A stretch of 64,000 nucleotides of DNA from Merdibacter sp965119685 (GCA_965119685.1 OZ221971.1:434001-498000), one strand, 5' to 3'; shown: positions 33,718 to 42,753, counted from the stretch's first letter. A program made the numbers and translations. Notes: a model not told the origin generated them from the sequence alone.

Positions 33718-35001
33718 ATGCAAGCATTACAGAATTTCTTGATGAAATGGCTGATGCCGATCGCCAACAAGCTGGAAAAGCAAAAGCATTTGCAATCCAT
33801 CAAGGACGGCATGATCGGCTCTATCCCATTTGTCGTCGTAGGATCGCTCTGTCTGCTTCCGACAGCGTTTATGAACCTGTTGGGCAGCGGCCCAATCTAT
33901 GACGCCATCAACGCGGTCAATCCGTTTTTCAGCGTGATCGCGAAATACACGAATGACATTCTTTCTATCTTTGTCGCTTATCAGATTGCCAAGCAGCTCG
34001 CCAAGCGCTATGACATCGACAGCCCGATCATCGGCGTCAGTGCGATTGCCGTACATCTGATCTTGGTCGGCTTCGACGTCGAAGGGGGCATTGGCAGCAG
34101 CTATCTGGGTAGCAGCGGTTTGTTTGTGAGCATCATCTCCGGACTATTGGTCGTTGAGATCACGCGCTTTTTACAAAAGCACAACATCATCATCCGCCTG
34201 CCGGAGAGTGTACCGGCCATGGTGGGAGAGAGCTTCAGCTCTTTGATTCCGCTGATCGTGAACACAGCGATCGCTTCCATTGTCGCCACTTGCTGCACGC
34301 AGTATGCGGGAACCGTATTCCCACAGCTCATCATGAACGTGCTGGCGCCTGCCATCTCCACGATGGATACGCTGCCGGCGCTGCTCATCGTCATCTTCCT
34401 CACGCAGCTGTTGTGGTTCTTCGGCCTGCACGGTCCAAGCATCACCTCTGCGATCTGGTCGCCGTTCGCCATCGCTTACGGTGCGGAAAACATCGCGGCG
34501 TATGCGGCAGGCGAGCCGGTGACACACATCTTTACCTTCGGCTTGTACTATAACGTGTTACAGGTGTGCGGTTCCGGTTTGACGCTGGGTCTCGTCTTCT
34601 TCATGATCCGCTCGAAATGCGAATCTTACAAGGCGATCGGTAAAGCGGCGATCGTGCCTTCGCTGTTTGGTATCAATGAGCCGGTCATCTTCGGCGCACC
34701 GATCCTGTTAAATCCGTTTATGTTCATTCCGTTTGTATTCGGTCCATTGTTAGTGACCGTGATTACATGGTTTGCCTTCGATCTTGGTATGGTGGGCATG
34801 CCGATCGCCAACCCTCCGGGCTTCATGCCTCCGGGTGTCGGCGCATTCCTGATGACGCTGGATTGGCGCAGTGTCGTGCTCGTATTCCTGCTGTTGGCGC
34901 TGATGGCGCTCATCTACTATCCGTTCTTTAAGGCGATGGAGAAAGAAGAGCTGAAAGCACAGGTGGAAAAGGAAGCCGAAAGCAAAGCGGCCGAGGCATA
35001 A
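33718..35001 (+). CDS. PTS system lactose/cellobiose-family EIIC (permease)
   Basis: A 427-residue membrane channel that binds and moves the sugar while IIB phosphorylates it. It has about ten hydrophobic segments and the conserved FGINEPVIFGAPILLNP loop of the cellobiose/chitobiose IIC family. The ATG at 33718 has AAAGGAG upstream; the frame runs further 5' but that part has no ribosome site and is not like the family. No IIA or IIB is fused. The matching IIB and IIA are downstream at 38431 and 38732, separated by the regulator and the GH4 gene. Its C-terminus is a Lys/Glu-rich tail. Confidence 0.93.
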   Translation: MQALQNFLMKWLMPIANKLEKQKHLQSIKDGMIGSIPFVVVGSLCLLPTAFMNLLGSGPIYDAINAVNPFFSVIAKYTNDILSIFVAYQIAKQLAKRYDIDSPIIGVSAIAVHLILVGFDVEGGIGSSYLGSSGLFVSIISGLLVVEITRFLQKHNIIIRLPESVPAMVGESFSSLIPLIVNTAIASIVATCCTQYAGTVFPQLIMNVLAPAISTMDTLPALLIVIFLTQLLWFFGLHGPSITSAIWSPFAIAYGAENIAAYAAGEPVTHIFTFGLYYNVLQVCGSGLTLGLVFFMIRSKCESYKAIGKAAIVPSLFGINEPVIFGAPILLNPFMFIPFVFGPLLVTVITWFAFDLGMVGMPIANPPGFMPPGVGAFLMTLDWRSVVLVFLLLALMALIYYPFFKAMEKEELKAQVEKEAESKAAEA

Positions 35002-35025
35002 AATAATGATTTGGGGAGGATGTGT

Positions 35026-36945
35026 ATGTTTACTGCGAGGCAAATCAAGATCATTGAGATGATTGCGGGCAATGTCAGCGGGATTTACAACACGCGGATC
35101 GCATCAGCGCTCCATGTGTCGTCCCGTACCATCCGCAATGAAGTCCGCATGATCAATGCCATTTGGGGAAATCAGGCAAAAATCGTATCCTCCAATCAAA
35201 TCGGCTACTATTTCACGGACGAGGATCTGCCATTCGTCCGTGATTTTCTCTACCGGCAGCGCTCTTCGCTTGCCTTTGAGGACGAGGAGGACCGCCGTTA
35301 CAGCCTGCTGGGACTGCTGATCTATTATGAGGAGTCCAACGTCTACGATCTCGCCGATCAGCTTTACGTCTCCTCCCAGTCGATCATGAAGGATTTGCAG
35401 GTGCTGAAAGAGGACCTGCTCACCAACTATCAGCTGGACCCGATCACCGTATCCAAGGATGAAGTGCGCTTTGCGCTGGAGGAAGAGAAGCTGCGTAAGC
35501 TGATGTTTCGCATCATGAAAAACGAAGTGCTCGCCAAAGGCTCCAAAAAGCCGTTTTGTCTGCGGGAGCTGTTGCGGGAGGCGTTTGATCAAAGCGAATT
35601 TACATGGCTGACAAAGCAGGTCGACGCATTTTTTCACCAGCGTCAGGTGAGAGTCAACGATGATTCGCTCATCATGATCTCCAGTGCGCTTTACATCGTA
35701 CATACGCGCAATGAGGCAAACTGTGTCATCACCCGTCAGGAGCCCTATGCGCACGATGAGCTTTGGGAAGCGCTCTATACGCAGATGAAGCAGGCGGGCA
35801 TCTGTCTCTTGGAATTCGATAAGGCGCTGCTGTATGACTTTTTGCACACCTTTCAGCTGGGAGAGAGCGATCAGCATCCGGAAGAACTCAGCGGTTTTTG
35901 CATCTCGCTGTTTGAGGAATTTTGCAATGAGGTGCTGGAGAAGTACAATTTCGATCTGCGCAGCAGCAAGGAGCTTTACGACAACATGCTCGTACATACC
36001 GAGTACATGCTGCGCAGGCTGAAGGGCAGCTTTGAGCTGCGAAACCCGATCATCACCGATGTGAAGAAAAACTATCCCTTCGCCTATGAGATCAGTATGC
36101 TGCTGGTGCCGATCGTCTATAAGTACACGGGACGCTACATACAGGATGATGAGCTTTCTTACATCGCCATCTACTTGGAACACTTCATGGAGAACATCAA
36201 CGAGCGGCTTTCGGTCGCGTTGGTGGCGTCGGCGCGCCGTTCGGTGATGAATATCGTCAATGATCGTCTCTCCCAGTGCTTTTCCAATCTGTTAGAGATT
36301 CATGAGGTGTATTCGCAATCGGAGCTGGAACGCTTTGCCAAGACGCACAAGGTCGATTTCGTCCTCACGCTGAGCGAGGGCATTGCGCATCCGCAGCTGC
36401 CGGTGTATTGCATCGCCAACTTTCTCGATGAAAACGATCAGCGTCAGATTAACGCCATCATCCGCCGCCGCAAGCTGAACCGCCGTTTCTTTGCTCTGCT
36501 TGATCGCTATTTCAGCGAAGAGAGCGTATTTCTCTATGAAAAGGAGACTACCTTTGAACAGGTGATGCGCAGCGTGTGCGACCATCTGCATCAAAGCGAT
36601 CTGATCGACGACGCCGATCTCTTCTATGAGGATCTGCTGCTGCGTGAGGTCAACTACCCGACGACGCTCAATGAGCGCATGATGATCCCCCATCCCCTCT
36701 CCGCCTTTTCCAAACGCACGGCGGTGAGCGTCGCAAGTCTTAAAACGCCGATCAAGGCGCACCATCAAAGCGTAGAGATCATCTTTACGCTGGCGATCGA
36801 GCGCAAGCTCAATGAAGATGTCAACGTTCTCTTTGACTTTATCAAGCAGTTAGCCGCCCGCCGCGAGGCGATGGACGCGCTGGTCGCCGTCAAAACCCCA
36901 AGGGAGCTGTTAGACGTGCTCAAACAGCTGTCAAAAACAATTTAA
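35026..36945 (+). CDS. PRD-domain transcriptional activator with IIA domain (CelR/LicR type)
   Basis: A 639-residue regulator: helix-turn-helix domains at the N-terminus (GIYNTRIASALHVSSRTIRN, then LADQLYVSSQSIMKDL), two PRD domains in the middle, a IIB-like segment and a C-terminal IIA-like domain with the phospho-His motif MMIPHPLSA. GGGGAGGA lies just before the ATG at 35026. It follows the IIC gene by 24 bases. The identical palindromes at 33588 and 36950 are its probable binding sites, giving activation of its own operon and of the GH4-IIB-IIA operon. Confidence 0.88.
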   Translation: MFTARQIKIIEMIAGNVSGIYNTRIASALHVSSRTIRNEVRMINAIWGNQAKIVSSNQIGYYFTDEDLPFVRDFLYRQRSSLAFEDEEDRRYSLLGLLIYYEESNVYDLADQLYVSSQSIMKDLQVLKEDLLTNYQLDPITVSKDEVRFALEEEKLRKLMFRIMKNEVLAKGSKKPFCLRELLREAFDQSEFTWLTKQVDAFFHQRQVRVNDDSLIMISSALYIVHTRNEANCVITRQEPYAHDELWEALYTQMKQAGICLLEFDKALLYDFLHTFQLGESDQHPEELSGFCISLFEEFCNEVLEKYNFDLRSSKELYDNMLVHTEYMLRRLKGSFELRNPIITDVKKNYPFAYEISMLLVPIVYKYTGRYIQDDELSYIAIYLEHFMENINERLSVALVASARRSVMNIVNDRLSQCFSNLLEIHEVYSQSELERFAKTHKVDFVLTLSEGIAHPQLPVYCIANFLDENDQRQINAIIRRRKLNRRFFALLDRYFSEESVFLYEKETTFEQVMRSVCDHLHQSDLIDDADLFYEDLLLREVNYPTTLNERMMIPHPLSAFSKRTAVSVASLKTPIKAHHQSVEIIFTLAIERKLNEDVNVLFDFIKQLAARREAMDALVAVKTPRELLDVLKQLSKTI

Positions 36946-36949
36946 GCGA

Positions 36950-36968
36950 TTTCCCAAGGCATAGGAAA
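36950..36968. promoter_or_regulatory. Operator palindrome upstream of GH4 operon
   Basis: TTTCCCAAGGCATAGGAAA: same length and same TTTCC-N9-GGAAA arms as the site at 33588, and again 8 bases before the -35 hexamer. Likely second binding site of the PRD activator encoded just upstream. Confidence 0.7.
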
Positions 36969-36976
36969 ACGTTTAG

Positions 36977-37005
36977 TTGAGATGAAACAACGCGCGAATT
37001 ATAAT
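36977..37005 (+). promoter_or_regulatory. Promoter of GH4-IIB-IIA operon
   Basis: TTGAGA (36977-36982), 17-base spacer, TATAAT (37000-37005), 35 bases before the GH4 start codon. Confidence 0.7.
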
Positions 37006-37039
37006 GATAGCGTAAACAAAAGAAAGAAGAGGTAAGAAG

Positions 37040-38371
37040 ATGAAACAGAAATTTTCAGTTGTGATTGCCGGAGGAGGAAGCACCTATACGCCGGAGATTA
37101 TTTTGATGCTGCTGGATAATCTGGATAAGCTTCCGCTTCGCTGCATTAAGCTCTATGACAATGACGAGGATCGTCAGAATAAACTGGCCAAGGCATGTGA
37201 AATTATCGTGAAGGAAAAAGATCCGGATATCGAGTTTATCGCTACGAGTGATCCGCAGATCGCTTATACGGACGTCGACTTCTGCTTAGCGCACATCCGT
37301 GTCGGACAGCTGCCGATGCGCGAGCTGGATGAGAAGATCTCGCTCAAGCATGGCGTTGTGGGACAGGAGACCTGCGGCCCGGGCGGAATTGCTTATGGTA
37401 TGCGCTCGATCGCCGGCGTCTTGGAAAATATCGACTACATGGAGAAGTATTCACCGAACTGCTGGATGCTGAACTATTCCAACCCGGCTGCCATCGTTGC
37501 CGAGGCAACCCGCCGTCTGCGTCCAAACTCCCGCGTTATCAACATCTGTGATATGCCGATCGGTTTGGAGAACAGCTATGCGCAGATTCTCGGTTTCAAT
37601 AACCGCAAGGAGATGGATATCCGCTACTTCGGATTGAATCATTTCGGATGGTACACTTCGATCAAGGATAAGGATGGCAACGAGCTGCTGCCAAAGCTGA
37701 TCGAGCATCAGCTGAAGTACGGCAACTGCCCGGAAAATGAAGCGGAAGGCCACTATACCGACAACAGCTGGATGGAAACGGCGCGCAAGGTCAGGGATCT
37801 GGTCAAGATCGACCCGAGCATGACGCCGAACTCCTATTTGCAGTATTATCTGTACCCGGATGATATGGTCGCACACTCCGATCCAAACTACACCCGTGCC
37901 AACCAGGTAATGGACGGCCGCGAAAAGCGTGTCTTCGGCGAATGCGCGCGCATTGAGAAGGCAGGCACTGCCAAAGATACGACATTGGAAATCGGCATTC
38001 ATGCAAGCTTCATCGTCGATCTGGCTACCGCGCTGGCGTTCAACACCCATGAGCGCATGCTGCTGATCGTGGAAAACAACGGTGCGATCGAAAACTTCGC
38101 GGACGATGCCATGGTGGAAATTCCGTGCATCGTCGGCAAGGATGGCTATGAGCCATTGTCCATCGGCAAGATTCCTACTTTCCAAAAGGGCTTGATGGAG
38201 CAGCAGGTCGCCGTCGAGAAGCTGGTTGTCGACGCTTGGATGGAGCACAGCTATCTCAAGCTGTGGCAGGCGCTGACCCTCTCCAAGACCGTACCGAGCG
38301 CCAACGTCGCCAAAGCGCTGTTGGATGATCTGATCGAGGCCAATAAGGATTACTGGCCAGAGTTGAAATAA
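37040..38371 (+). CDS. GH4 6-phospho-glycosidase (NAD- and metal-dependent)
   Basis: A 443-residue glycosidase of family GH4, which cleaves 6-phospho sugars by transient oxidation at C3 using NAD and a divalent metal. The N-terminal Rossmann loop is VVIAGGGSTYTPEI. NYSNPAAIVAEA follows, with the metal-binding Cys in NICDMPIG and His in GLNHFGWY. The sequence is nearest to the LicH/CelF 6-phospho-beta-glucosidase branch, though the anomeric preference cannot be fixed by eye. It is transcribed with IIB, IIA and a RarA-C-like protein. Unlike GH1 enzymes it can process both alpha and beta links in principle, which complements the other glycosidases. Confidence 0.93.
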   Translation: MKQKFSVVIAGGGSTYTPEIILMLLDNLDKLPLRCIKLYDNDEDRQNKLAKACEIIVKEKDPDIEFIATSDPQIAYTDVDFCLAHIRVGQLPMRELDEKISLKHGVVGQETCGPGGIAYGMRSIAGVLENIDYMEKYSPNCWMLNYSNPAAIVAEATRRLRPNSRVINICDMPIGLENSYAQILGFNNRKEMDIRYFGLNHFGWYTSIKDKDGNELLPKLIEHQLKYGNCPENEAEGHYTDNSWMETARKVRDLVKIDPSMTPNSYLQYYLYPDDMVAHSDPNYTRANQVMDGREKRVFGECARIEKAGTAKDTTLEIGIHASFIVDLATALAFNTHERMLLIVENNGAIENFADDAMVEIPCIVGKDGYEPLSIGKIPTFQKGLMEQQVAVEKLVVDAWMEHSYLKLWQALTLSKTVPSANVAKALLDDLIEANKDYWPELK

Positions 38372-38430
38372 CGAATAGAAAGGAAGGGTATGCCGCAGCA
38401 TTACTGTGGCATATCGAAGTAGAGACACTC

Positions 38431-38724
38431 ATGAAAATATTATTGTGCTGCAACGCAGGTATGTCCAGCTCCATTCTTGTATCGAAAATTAAGAACGCAG
38501 GAGAGAAGCGGGGCATGGATATTACAATTAAAGCAGTGGCCAACTCTGCAATCAAGGATGAGGTTGGCAAATGGGACGTCTGCCTGGTCGGACCTCAGCT
38601 GGTGTATGCGGTGGAAAGCATCCGCGAACAGCTGGGTATTCCGGTAGGAAGCGTAGAACCGCGAACCTACGCACTGGCAGACGGCGATAAAGCGCTCGAC
38701 TTCGCGAAATCCCTGATGAAATAG
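38431..38724 (+). CDS. PTS system lactose/cellobiose-family EIIB subunit
   Basis: A 97-residue IIB with the phospho-acceptor Cys in LLCCNAGMSSS (Cys7 most likely, Cys6 next to it) and DVCLVGPQLVY further on, typical of the CelA family. It follows the GH4 gene by 59 bases and precedes IIA by seven. It should work with the IIC at 33718, which is in the other activated operon of the same regulon. The ribosome site is weak compared with its neighbours. Confidence 0.9.
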   Translation: MKILLCCNAGMSSSILVSKIKNAGEKRGMDITIKAVANSAIKDEVGKWDVCLVGPQLVYAVESIREQLGIPVGSVEPRTYALADGDKALDFAKSLMK

Positions 38725-38731
38725 GTGCGCC

Positions 38732-39064
38732 ATGGTCAACGTTGAAAAAATCTCACAGGTAGCGATGGAAATCATCACCTATGCAGGATTGGCAAAGTCC
38801 TGTTATCTGGAGGCGCTGCATTTCTTCAAGCATGGCGAATATGAAGAAAGCAAGCGCAAATTCAGCGAAGGAGACGATAGCTTTACCAAGGCGCACGGCG
38901 CGCATTTAGCCACCTTGCAGGAAGAGATGGCCAATCAGGATCCGCAGATCACCCTGCTGCTCACCCATGCGGAGGATCAGCTGATGGGTGCGGAGACGAC
39001 CAAGGTGCTGGTGCAGGAGTGCATCAGTCTGTATCGGGAATTGAGAGGTGTTCACAATGAGTAA
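38732..39064 (+). CDS. PTS system lactose/cellobiose-family EIIA subunit
   Basis: A 110-residue IIA of the LacF/CelC family. The active His is His79 in LLLTHAEDQLMGAE, and Asp82 is the usual trimer metal ligand. The helical N-terminal part (SQVAMEIITYAGLAKSCYLE) is typical. Its stop lies inside the first codons of the next gene, so the two are translationally linked. Confidence 0.92.
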   Translation: MVNVEKISQVAMEIITYAGLAKSCYLEALHFFKHGEYEESKRKFSEGDDSFTKAHGAHLATLQEEMANQDPQITLLLTHAEDQLMGAETTKVLVQECISLYRELRGVHNE

Positions 39065-39665
39065 GGATTACAGTCTTTGGGCTGAGGCAAAGACGAAACA
39101 CGGTTTAGCGGTAGATGAAGTCGTATCCGGCTTGCAGAAGGCGATTCGCCGTTCGATGACAGAGCTTGCCTGCCGCTATGCCTATGAGCTTTATACGAGT
39201 TCTCCGGCATTGTTAGAAAAGGTGTGGAGCCGGCTGATGACCATCAGTGTGGAGGATGTCGGCTTCGGCAATCTCGATGCGGCGCGTCACATGTACATTC
39301 TCAATCAGATGCGCAAGGAGTACGCGTACGATGATCCGGATCAGCCGATGTATTTCATCCATGCGATCCGTATCCTGTGCGACAGTGAAAAGGACCGCTC
39401 CAGCGATTTCTTAAAGAACATCGTCATTAAAACCGCGGCGATGGGCGAGGTGCCAAAGATCATCGACCTGGCTTTGGATAAGCATACCAAGCGGGGAAAG
39501 GCAATGGGCAGAGATTCCATGCACTTCTACAACGAGGGCAGCAAGGTGATTCCGCAGGCAGAGGTAGATAACGATTATCGGGCGCGCTATGGAAAGATCT
39601 TAGAGGAGTATGACCCTGAAAAAGTGGAGGAAGATGCTTTTCAATATGCGGTTGGCCGTGTATAA
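39057..39665 (+). CDS. RarA/MgsA C-terminal-domain-like protein in PTS operon
   Basis: A 202-residue protein without signal peptide or membrane segment. It resembles only the C-terminal helical domain of the RarA/MgsA replication-recombination ATPase (for example WSRLMTISVEDVGFGNLDAA, similar to the RLxxIxSEDIGxANP region). The AAA+ ATPase part, with Walker A and B, is absent. GAGAGGTG precedes the ATG at 39057, which overlaps the IIA stop by eight bases. A perfect terminator follows, so it is truly the last gene of the sugar operon. Its job is unknown; it may be a stand-alone oligomerisation domain reused for another purpose. Confidence 0.7.
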   Translation: MSKDYSLWAEAKTKHGLAVDEVVSGLQKAIRRSMTELACRYAYELYTSSPALLEKVWSRLMTISVEDVGFGNLDAARHMYILNQMRKEYAYDDPDQPMYFIHAIRILCDSEKDRSSDFLKNIVIKTAAMGEVPKIIDLALDKHTKRGKAMGRDSMHFYNEGSKVIPQAEVDNDYRARYGKILEEYDPEKVEEDAFQYAVGRV

Positions 39666-39767
39666 TGGATGAGGTACAAATGTGTATCTGATCGGATGAT
39701 GAAGTCCCATATCATCATCACTCGCTTTGTATAAAACATTGGAAACTATCGAAGTGAAGTACGAAAA

Positions 39768-39788
39768 GGAACCCCGGGGTTCCTTTTT
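39768..39788 (+). terminator. Terminator of GH4 operon
   Basis: GGAACCCCGGGGTTCC, a perfect 16-base palindrome, followed by TTTTT. The fully self-complementary arms mean the hairpin loop is formed from the inner bases. Confidence 0.85.
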
Positions 39789-39809
39789 GCATGAAATGGA
39801 GGAGCGAAA

Positions 39810-41147
39810 ATGAAAGAGAACAAAATGGGTACGATGGAAGTGAAGCGTCTGATTCTGACGATGTCATTTCCGATTATGATTTCGATGCTGGTGCAGGCGC
39901 TGTATAACATCGTCGACAGCATGTTTGTCGCCAGAGTGAGCGAGGATGCGTTAGCTGCGGTATCGCTGTGCTATCCGATTCAGATGATCATGGTAGCGGT
40001 GGCGTGCGGTACGGGCGTGGGTATCAACGCGCTGCTCTCCCGTTATCTGGGGGAGAAAAAACCAGAGCGGGCAAGTCAGGTGGCGATGCACGGCATCCTA
40101 TGCGCTTTTGCCAACTGGCTGATATTTGCCGTGATCGGCATCTTTTTCTCCGAGTGGTTTCTGCGTCTGTTTTCCACAGATGCGAAGATTGTCGAGATGG
40201 GCGTCAGCTACATGCGCATCTGCACGATCTTTTCGATCGGCGTCTTTATGCAGATCACCTATGAGCGCATCATGCAGTCGACCGGAAATACGATCTATAA
40301 CATGATCATCCAAGGCATAGGGGCAATCATCAACATCATCCTCGATCCGATCTTCATCTTCGGCTATTTCGGCATGCCGCAGATGGGCGTTGGGGGTGCG
40401 GCGGTCGCGACGGTGGCCGGACAGATTGTGGCGATGCTGCTGGGGATTGTCATCACCCAGAAAAAGGTCAAGGAAATTCACATCTCCCTGCCTCATTTCC
40501 ATCTGGATGGCATACTGCTGAAAAGTATGTACCGCATTGCTTTTCCGGCCATTCTCATGCAGTCGATCATGAGCTTTATGACGGTGACGATGAACATGAT
40601 CTTGGTCGTGTTCTCAGAGACGGCGGTATCGGTGTTCAGCATCTATTATAAGTTGCAGCAGTTCGTCTTTATGGCGGTGCTGGGAATGAACAATGCCCTG
40701 ATTCCGATTCTCTCTTACAATTATGGGGCGGGGAAGAAAGAGCGCATCCATGAGGCGATTCGCTTTGCGCTAGTGGTGTCTTGTATCATCATGGCGGCGG
40801 GGACGGTGATCTTCCAGCTGTTCCCGACACAGCTGCTCTATCTCTTCGACGCCAAGGAAAATATGCTGGCGATCGGCATCCCGGCGCTGCGTACGATCTC
40901 GCTGTCCTTTGTATTTGCGGGCGTTTCGATGGTGCTGTGTTCTTCCTTTCAGGCGCTGGGCGCGCCCAATCATTCTTTGGCAATCACATTGCTGCGTCAG
41001 ATGCTCATTCTGCTGCCGCTTGCCTATGCGTTCTCCTCGCTTTTCGGTTTAGCGCTTTGCTGGTGGGCGTTCCCGATTACCGAGGTCCTGTGTGCGGCGC
41101 TGTCGCTGTTCCTGTTAAAGGGTGTGAAAAAGCGGGTGTTGGCATAG
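39810..41147 (+). CDS. MATE family efflux transporter
   Basis: A 445-residue membrane protein of the multidrug and toxin extrusion family: about 12 hydrophobic segments in two homologous halves. The N-terminal half starts LILTMSFPIMISMLVQALYN and IVDSMFVARV; the second half starts near residue 230 with LKSMYRIAFPAILMQS. It should expel cationic or aglycone-type compounds using a sodium or proton gradient. GGAGG lies eight bases before the ATG. It stands alone after the GH4 operon terminator. The substrate is unknown. Confidence 0.93.
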   Translation: MKENKMGTMEVKRLILTMSFPIMISMLVQALYNIVDSMFVARVSEDALAAVSLCYPIQMIMVAVACGTGVGINALLSRYLGEKKPERASQVAMHGILCAFANWLIFAVIGIFFSEWFLRLFSTDAKIVEMGVSYMRICTIFSIGVFMQITYERIMQSTGNTIYNMIIQGIGAIINIILDPIFIFGYFGMPQMGVGGAAVATVAGQIVAMLLGIVITQKKVKEIHISLPHFHLDGILLKSMYRIAFPAILMQSIMSFMTVTMNMILVVFSETAVSVFSIYYKLQQFVFMAVLGMNNALIPILSYNYGAGKKERIHEAIRFALVVSCIIMAAGTVIFQLFPTQLLYLFDAKENMLAIGIPALRTISLSFVFAGVSMVLCSSFQALGAPNHSLAITLLRQMLILLPLAYAFSSLFGLALCWWAFPITEVLCAALSLFLLKGVKKRVLA

Positions 41148-41344
41148 CCGCTATCCTAGAGAAGCCATCAGCAGGTGAATGGCGGAGGAAAGCATGGAGC
41201 ATAGCGCTTGAAGCTGTTTCCTTATTGGATGCTTGATGGATGGTTTCAACAGGAGAGGTGCGTTTTTGTTGTTTAATCTTTGCGGCGGGAAAGAGAAAGC
41301 ATGTCGAATTTCTATTGCAAAGGGAAAGAAATTTCTTTATAATA

Positions 41345-41412
41345 GGGGACGGGAATGAAGTGCTCCCATGGGTAACACCTAAACTGCCGTAGCGGGCTGA
41401 TGACTTCTGTGA
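41345..41412 (+). promoter_or_regulatory. Fluoride riboswitch (crcB motif)
   Basis: The region shows the crcB hallmarks: a first hairpin GGGAATGAAGTGCTCCC (41351-41367), then GGGTAACACC, and the highly conserved GGGCTGATGACTTCTG at the 3' side (41395-41410). The last segment also forms the 5' arm of a terminator, so fluoride binding would hold it and let transcription proceed. The downstream antiporter is one of the known gene classes of this riboswitch. Confidence 0.8.
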
Positions 41413-41440
41413 TTTTTTCACAGTGTTGTCAGCTCTTTTT
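41396..41440 (+). terminator. Riboswitch-controlled terminator
   Basis: GCTGATGACTTCTGTGA pairs with TCACAGTGTTGTCAGC (minor internal mismatches), followed by TCTTTTT. The 5' arm is shared with the fluoride aptamer, making the two structures exclusive. Confidence 0.8.
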
Positions 41441-41457
41441 GTTTAGAAGGAGGAAGG

Positions 41458-42666
41458 ATGATGTTAACTTCTCTTGGGTTGATCTTTTTGGTCGGTTTAG
41501 CATTGGCGTCGATTGTGCAGAGGCTGGGGCTGCCGCGGTTGGTCGGCATGCTGCTGGGCGGTATTTTGTTAGGACCTTATGTGCTTTGTTTGCTGGATGA
41601 TTCGATCTTGTCAATTTCTAGTGAACTTCGTCAGCTGGCACTGGTGATCATTTTAATCAAGGCGGGGCTGTCGCTGAATATCGCTGATTTAAAGAAGGTC
41701 GGGCGGCCCGCGGTGCTGATGACGTTTGTGCCCGCCAGTGCCGAAATCATTGCCTATGTGCTGTTTGCGCCGCTGCTTTTGGGGGTTTCGCAAATGGAAG
41801 CCGCTTTGATGGGAGCGGTGTTGGCTGCGGTATCTCCGGCAGTCGTCGTGCCGCGGATGGTGGATTTGATGGAGCGGGGCGTCGGGGTGAACAAAGGGGT
41901 TCCGCAGATGATCATGGCCGGCGCATCGTGTGACGATATCTTCGTCATCGTAGTATTTACCGCGTTTGCGAATATGGTGCAGGGCGGGACGCTAGAGGTA
42001 GCGGCGTTTCTCTCCATTCCGGTTTCTATCGTACTAGGCATTCTTTTGGGAGCGCTAGCCGGCGGTGCGTTGGTTTGGCTCTTTGCAAAGGCGCATCAAA
42101 GCAAAGAGACAATTCGTAACAGCACGAAGGTGATTGTGATACTGGGTGTGTCGTTTTTACTATTGGCGGCCGAGGAATGGGCAAAGGGAATCGTCGCGGT
42201 ATCGGGATTGCTGGCGATCGCCGCGATGGCGTGTGTGATCGGACGCTTTGCCAATTCGTCAGTGACAGGGCGGCTGTCACAGAAGTTTGGCAAGCTGTGG
42301 ATTGCGGCGGAGCTTGTATTGTTCGTGTTGGTCGGAGCGGCAGTCGACGTGCGTTATACCCTGCATGCGGGATTCGCTGCGGTGATAATGATCTTTTTTG
42401 CGTTAGTGATGCGTTCGCTTGGCGTTTTGCTGTGTCTGGTGAAAACGCCGCTCAATCGCAGGGAACGCCTGTTTTGTGTCATCGCGTATCTGCCTAAGGC
42501 GACGGTGCAGGCGGCGATCGGCTCTCTGCCTTTGGCGATGGGGTTCTCCTGCGGTGCGATCATCTTATCGGTAGCGGTGCTGGCAATCTTGATTACAGCG
42601 CCTTTGGGGGCGATCGGGATTGACGGCAGCTGGGAACGGTTGTTGGAGAAAGAGAGGCGGTCTTGA
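41458..42666 (+). CDS. Cation:proton antiporter (CPA family), fluoride-responsive
   Basis: A 402-residue membrane protein of the Na+/H+ exchanger (CPA1/CPA2) superfamily, with about twelve hydrophobic segments. Motifs include LGLPRLVGMLLGGILLGP near the N-terminus, LILIKAGLSLNI-like LVIILIKAGLSLN, SPAVVVPRMVDLM and GASCDDIFVIVVF. Acidic residues Asp-Asp in the last one are probable ion-site residues. A fluoride riboswitch just upstream implies a role under fluoride stress, perhaps balancing sodium or protons while another protein expels fluoride. AGGAGG lies upstream; ATG at 41458 or 41461 are both possible. Its 3' end is duplicated at 43803-43952. Confidence 0.88.
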   Translation: MMLTSLGLIFLVGLALASIVQRLGLPRLVGMLLGGILLGPYVLCLLDDSILSISSELRQLALVIILIKAGLSLNIADLKKVGRPAVLMTFVPASAEIIAYVLFAPLLLGVSQMEAALMGAVLAAVSPAVVVPRMVDLMERGVGVNKGVPQMIMAGASCDDIFVIVVFTAFANMVQGGTLEVAAFLSIPVSIVLGILLGALAGGALVWLFAKAHQSKETIRNSTKVIVILGVSFLLLAAEEWAKGIVAVSGLLAIAAMACVIGRFANSSVTGRLSQKFGKLWIAAELVLFVLVGAAVDVRYTLHAGFAAVIMIFFALVMRSLGVLLCLVKTPLNRRERLFCVIAYLPKATVQAAIGSLPLAMGFSCGAIILSVAVLAILITAPLGAIGIDGSWERLLEKERRS

Positions 42667-42753
42667 GCATGAGCAAAACAAGGATGCGGCTGCACTTTTG
42701 AAGATTGGCTGCAGTGTTTGCAAAGTGTTTTTATACATGAGCGAAGTAAAAAA
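42625..42753 (+). repeat. Direct repeat A (antiporter tail)
   Basis: 129 bases covering the last 14 codons of the antiporter and the following spacer. It matches repeat B at 43824-43952 with only seven differences, all transitions, and no gap. A further 20 bases match upstream (42549-42568). Confidence 0.9.

Noticed and set aside
36964..36977. GGAAAACGTTTAG as a catabolite-responsive element
   Set aside because: It matches only the left half of the cre consensus and overlaps the operator and promoter; support is too weak.
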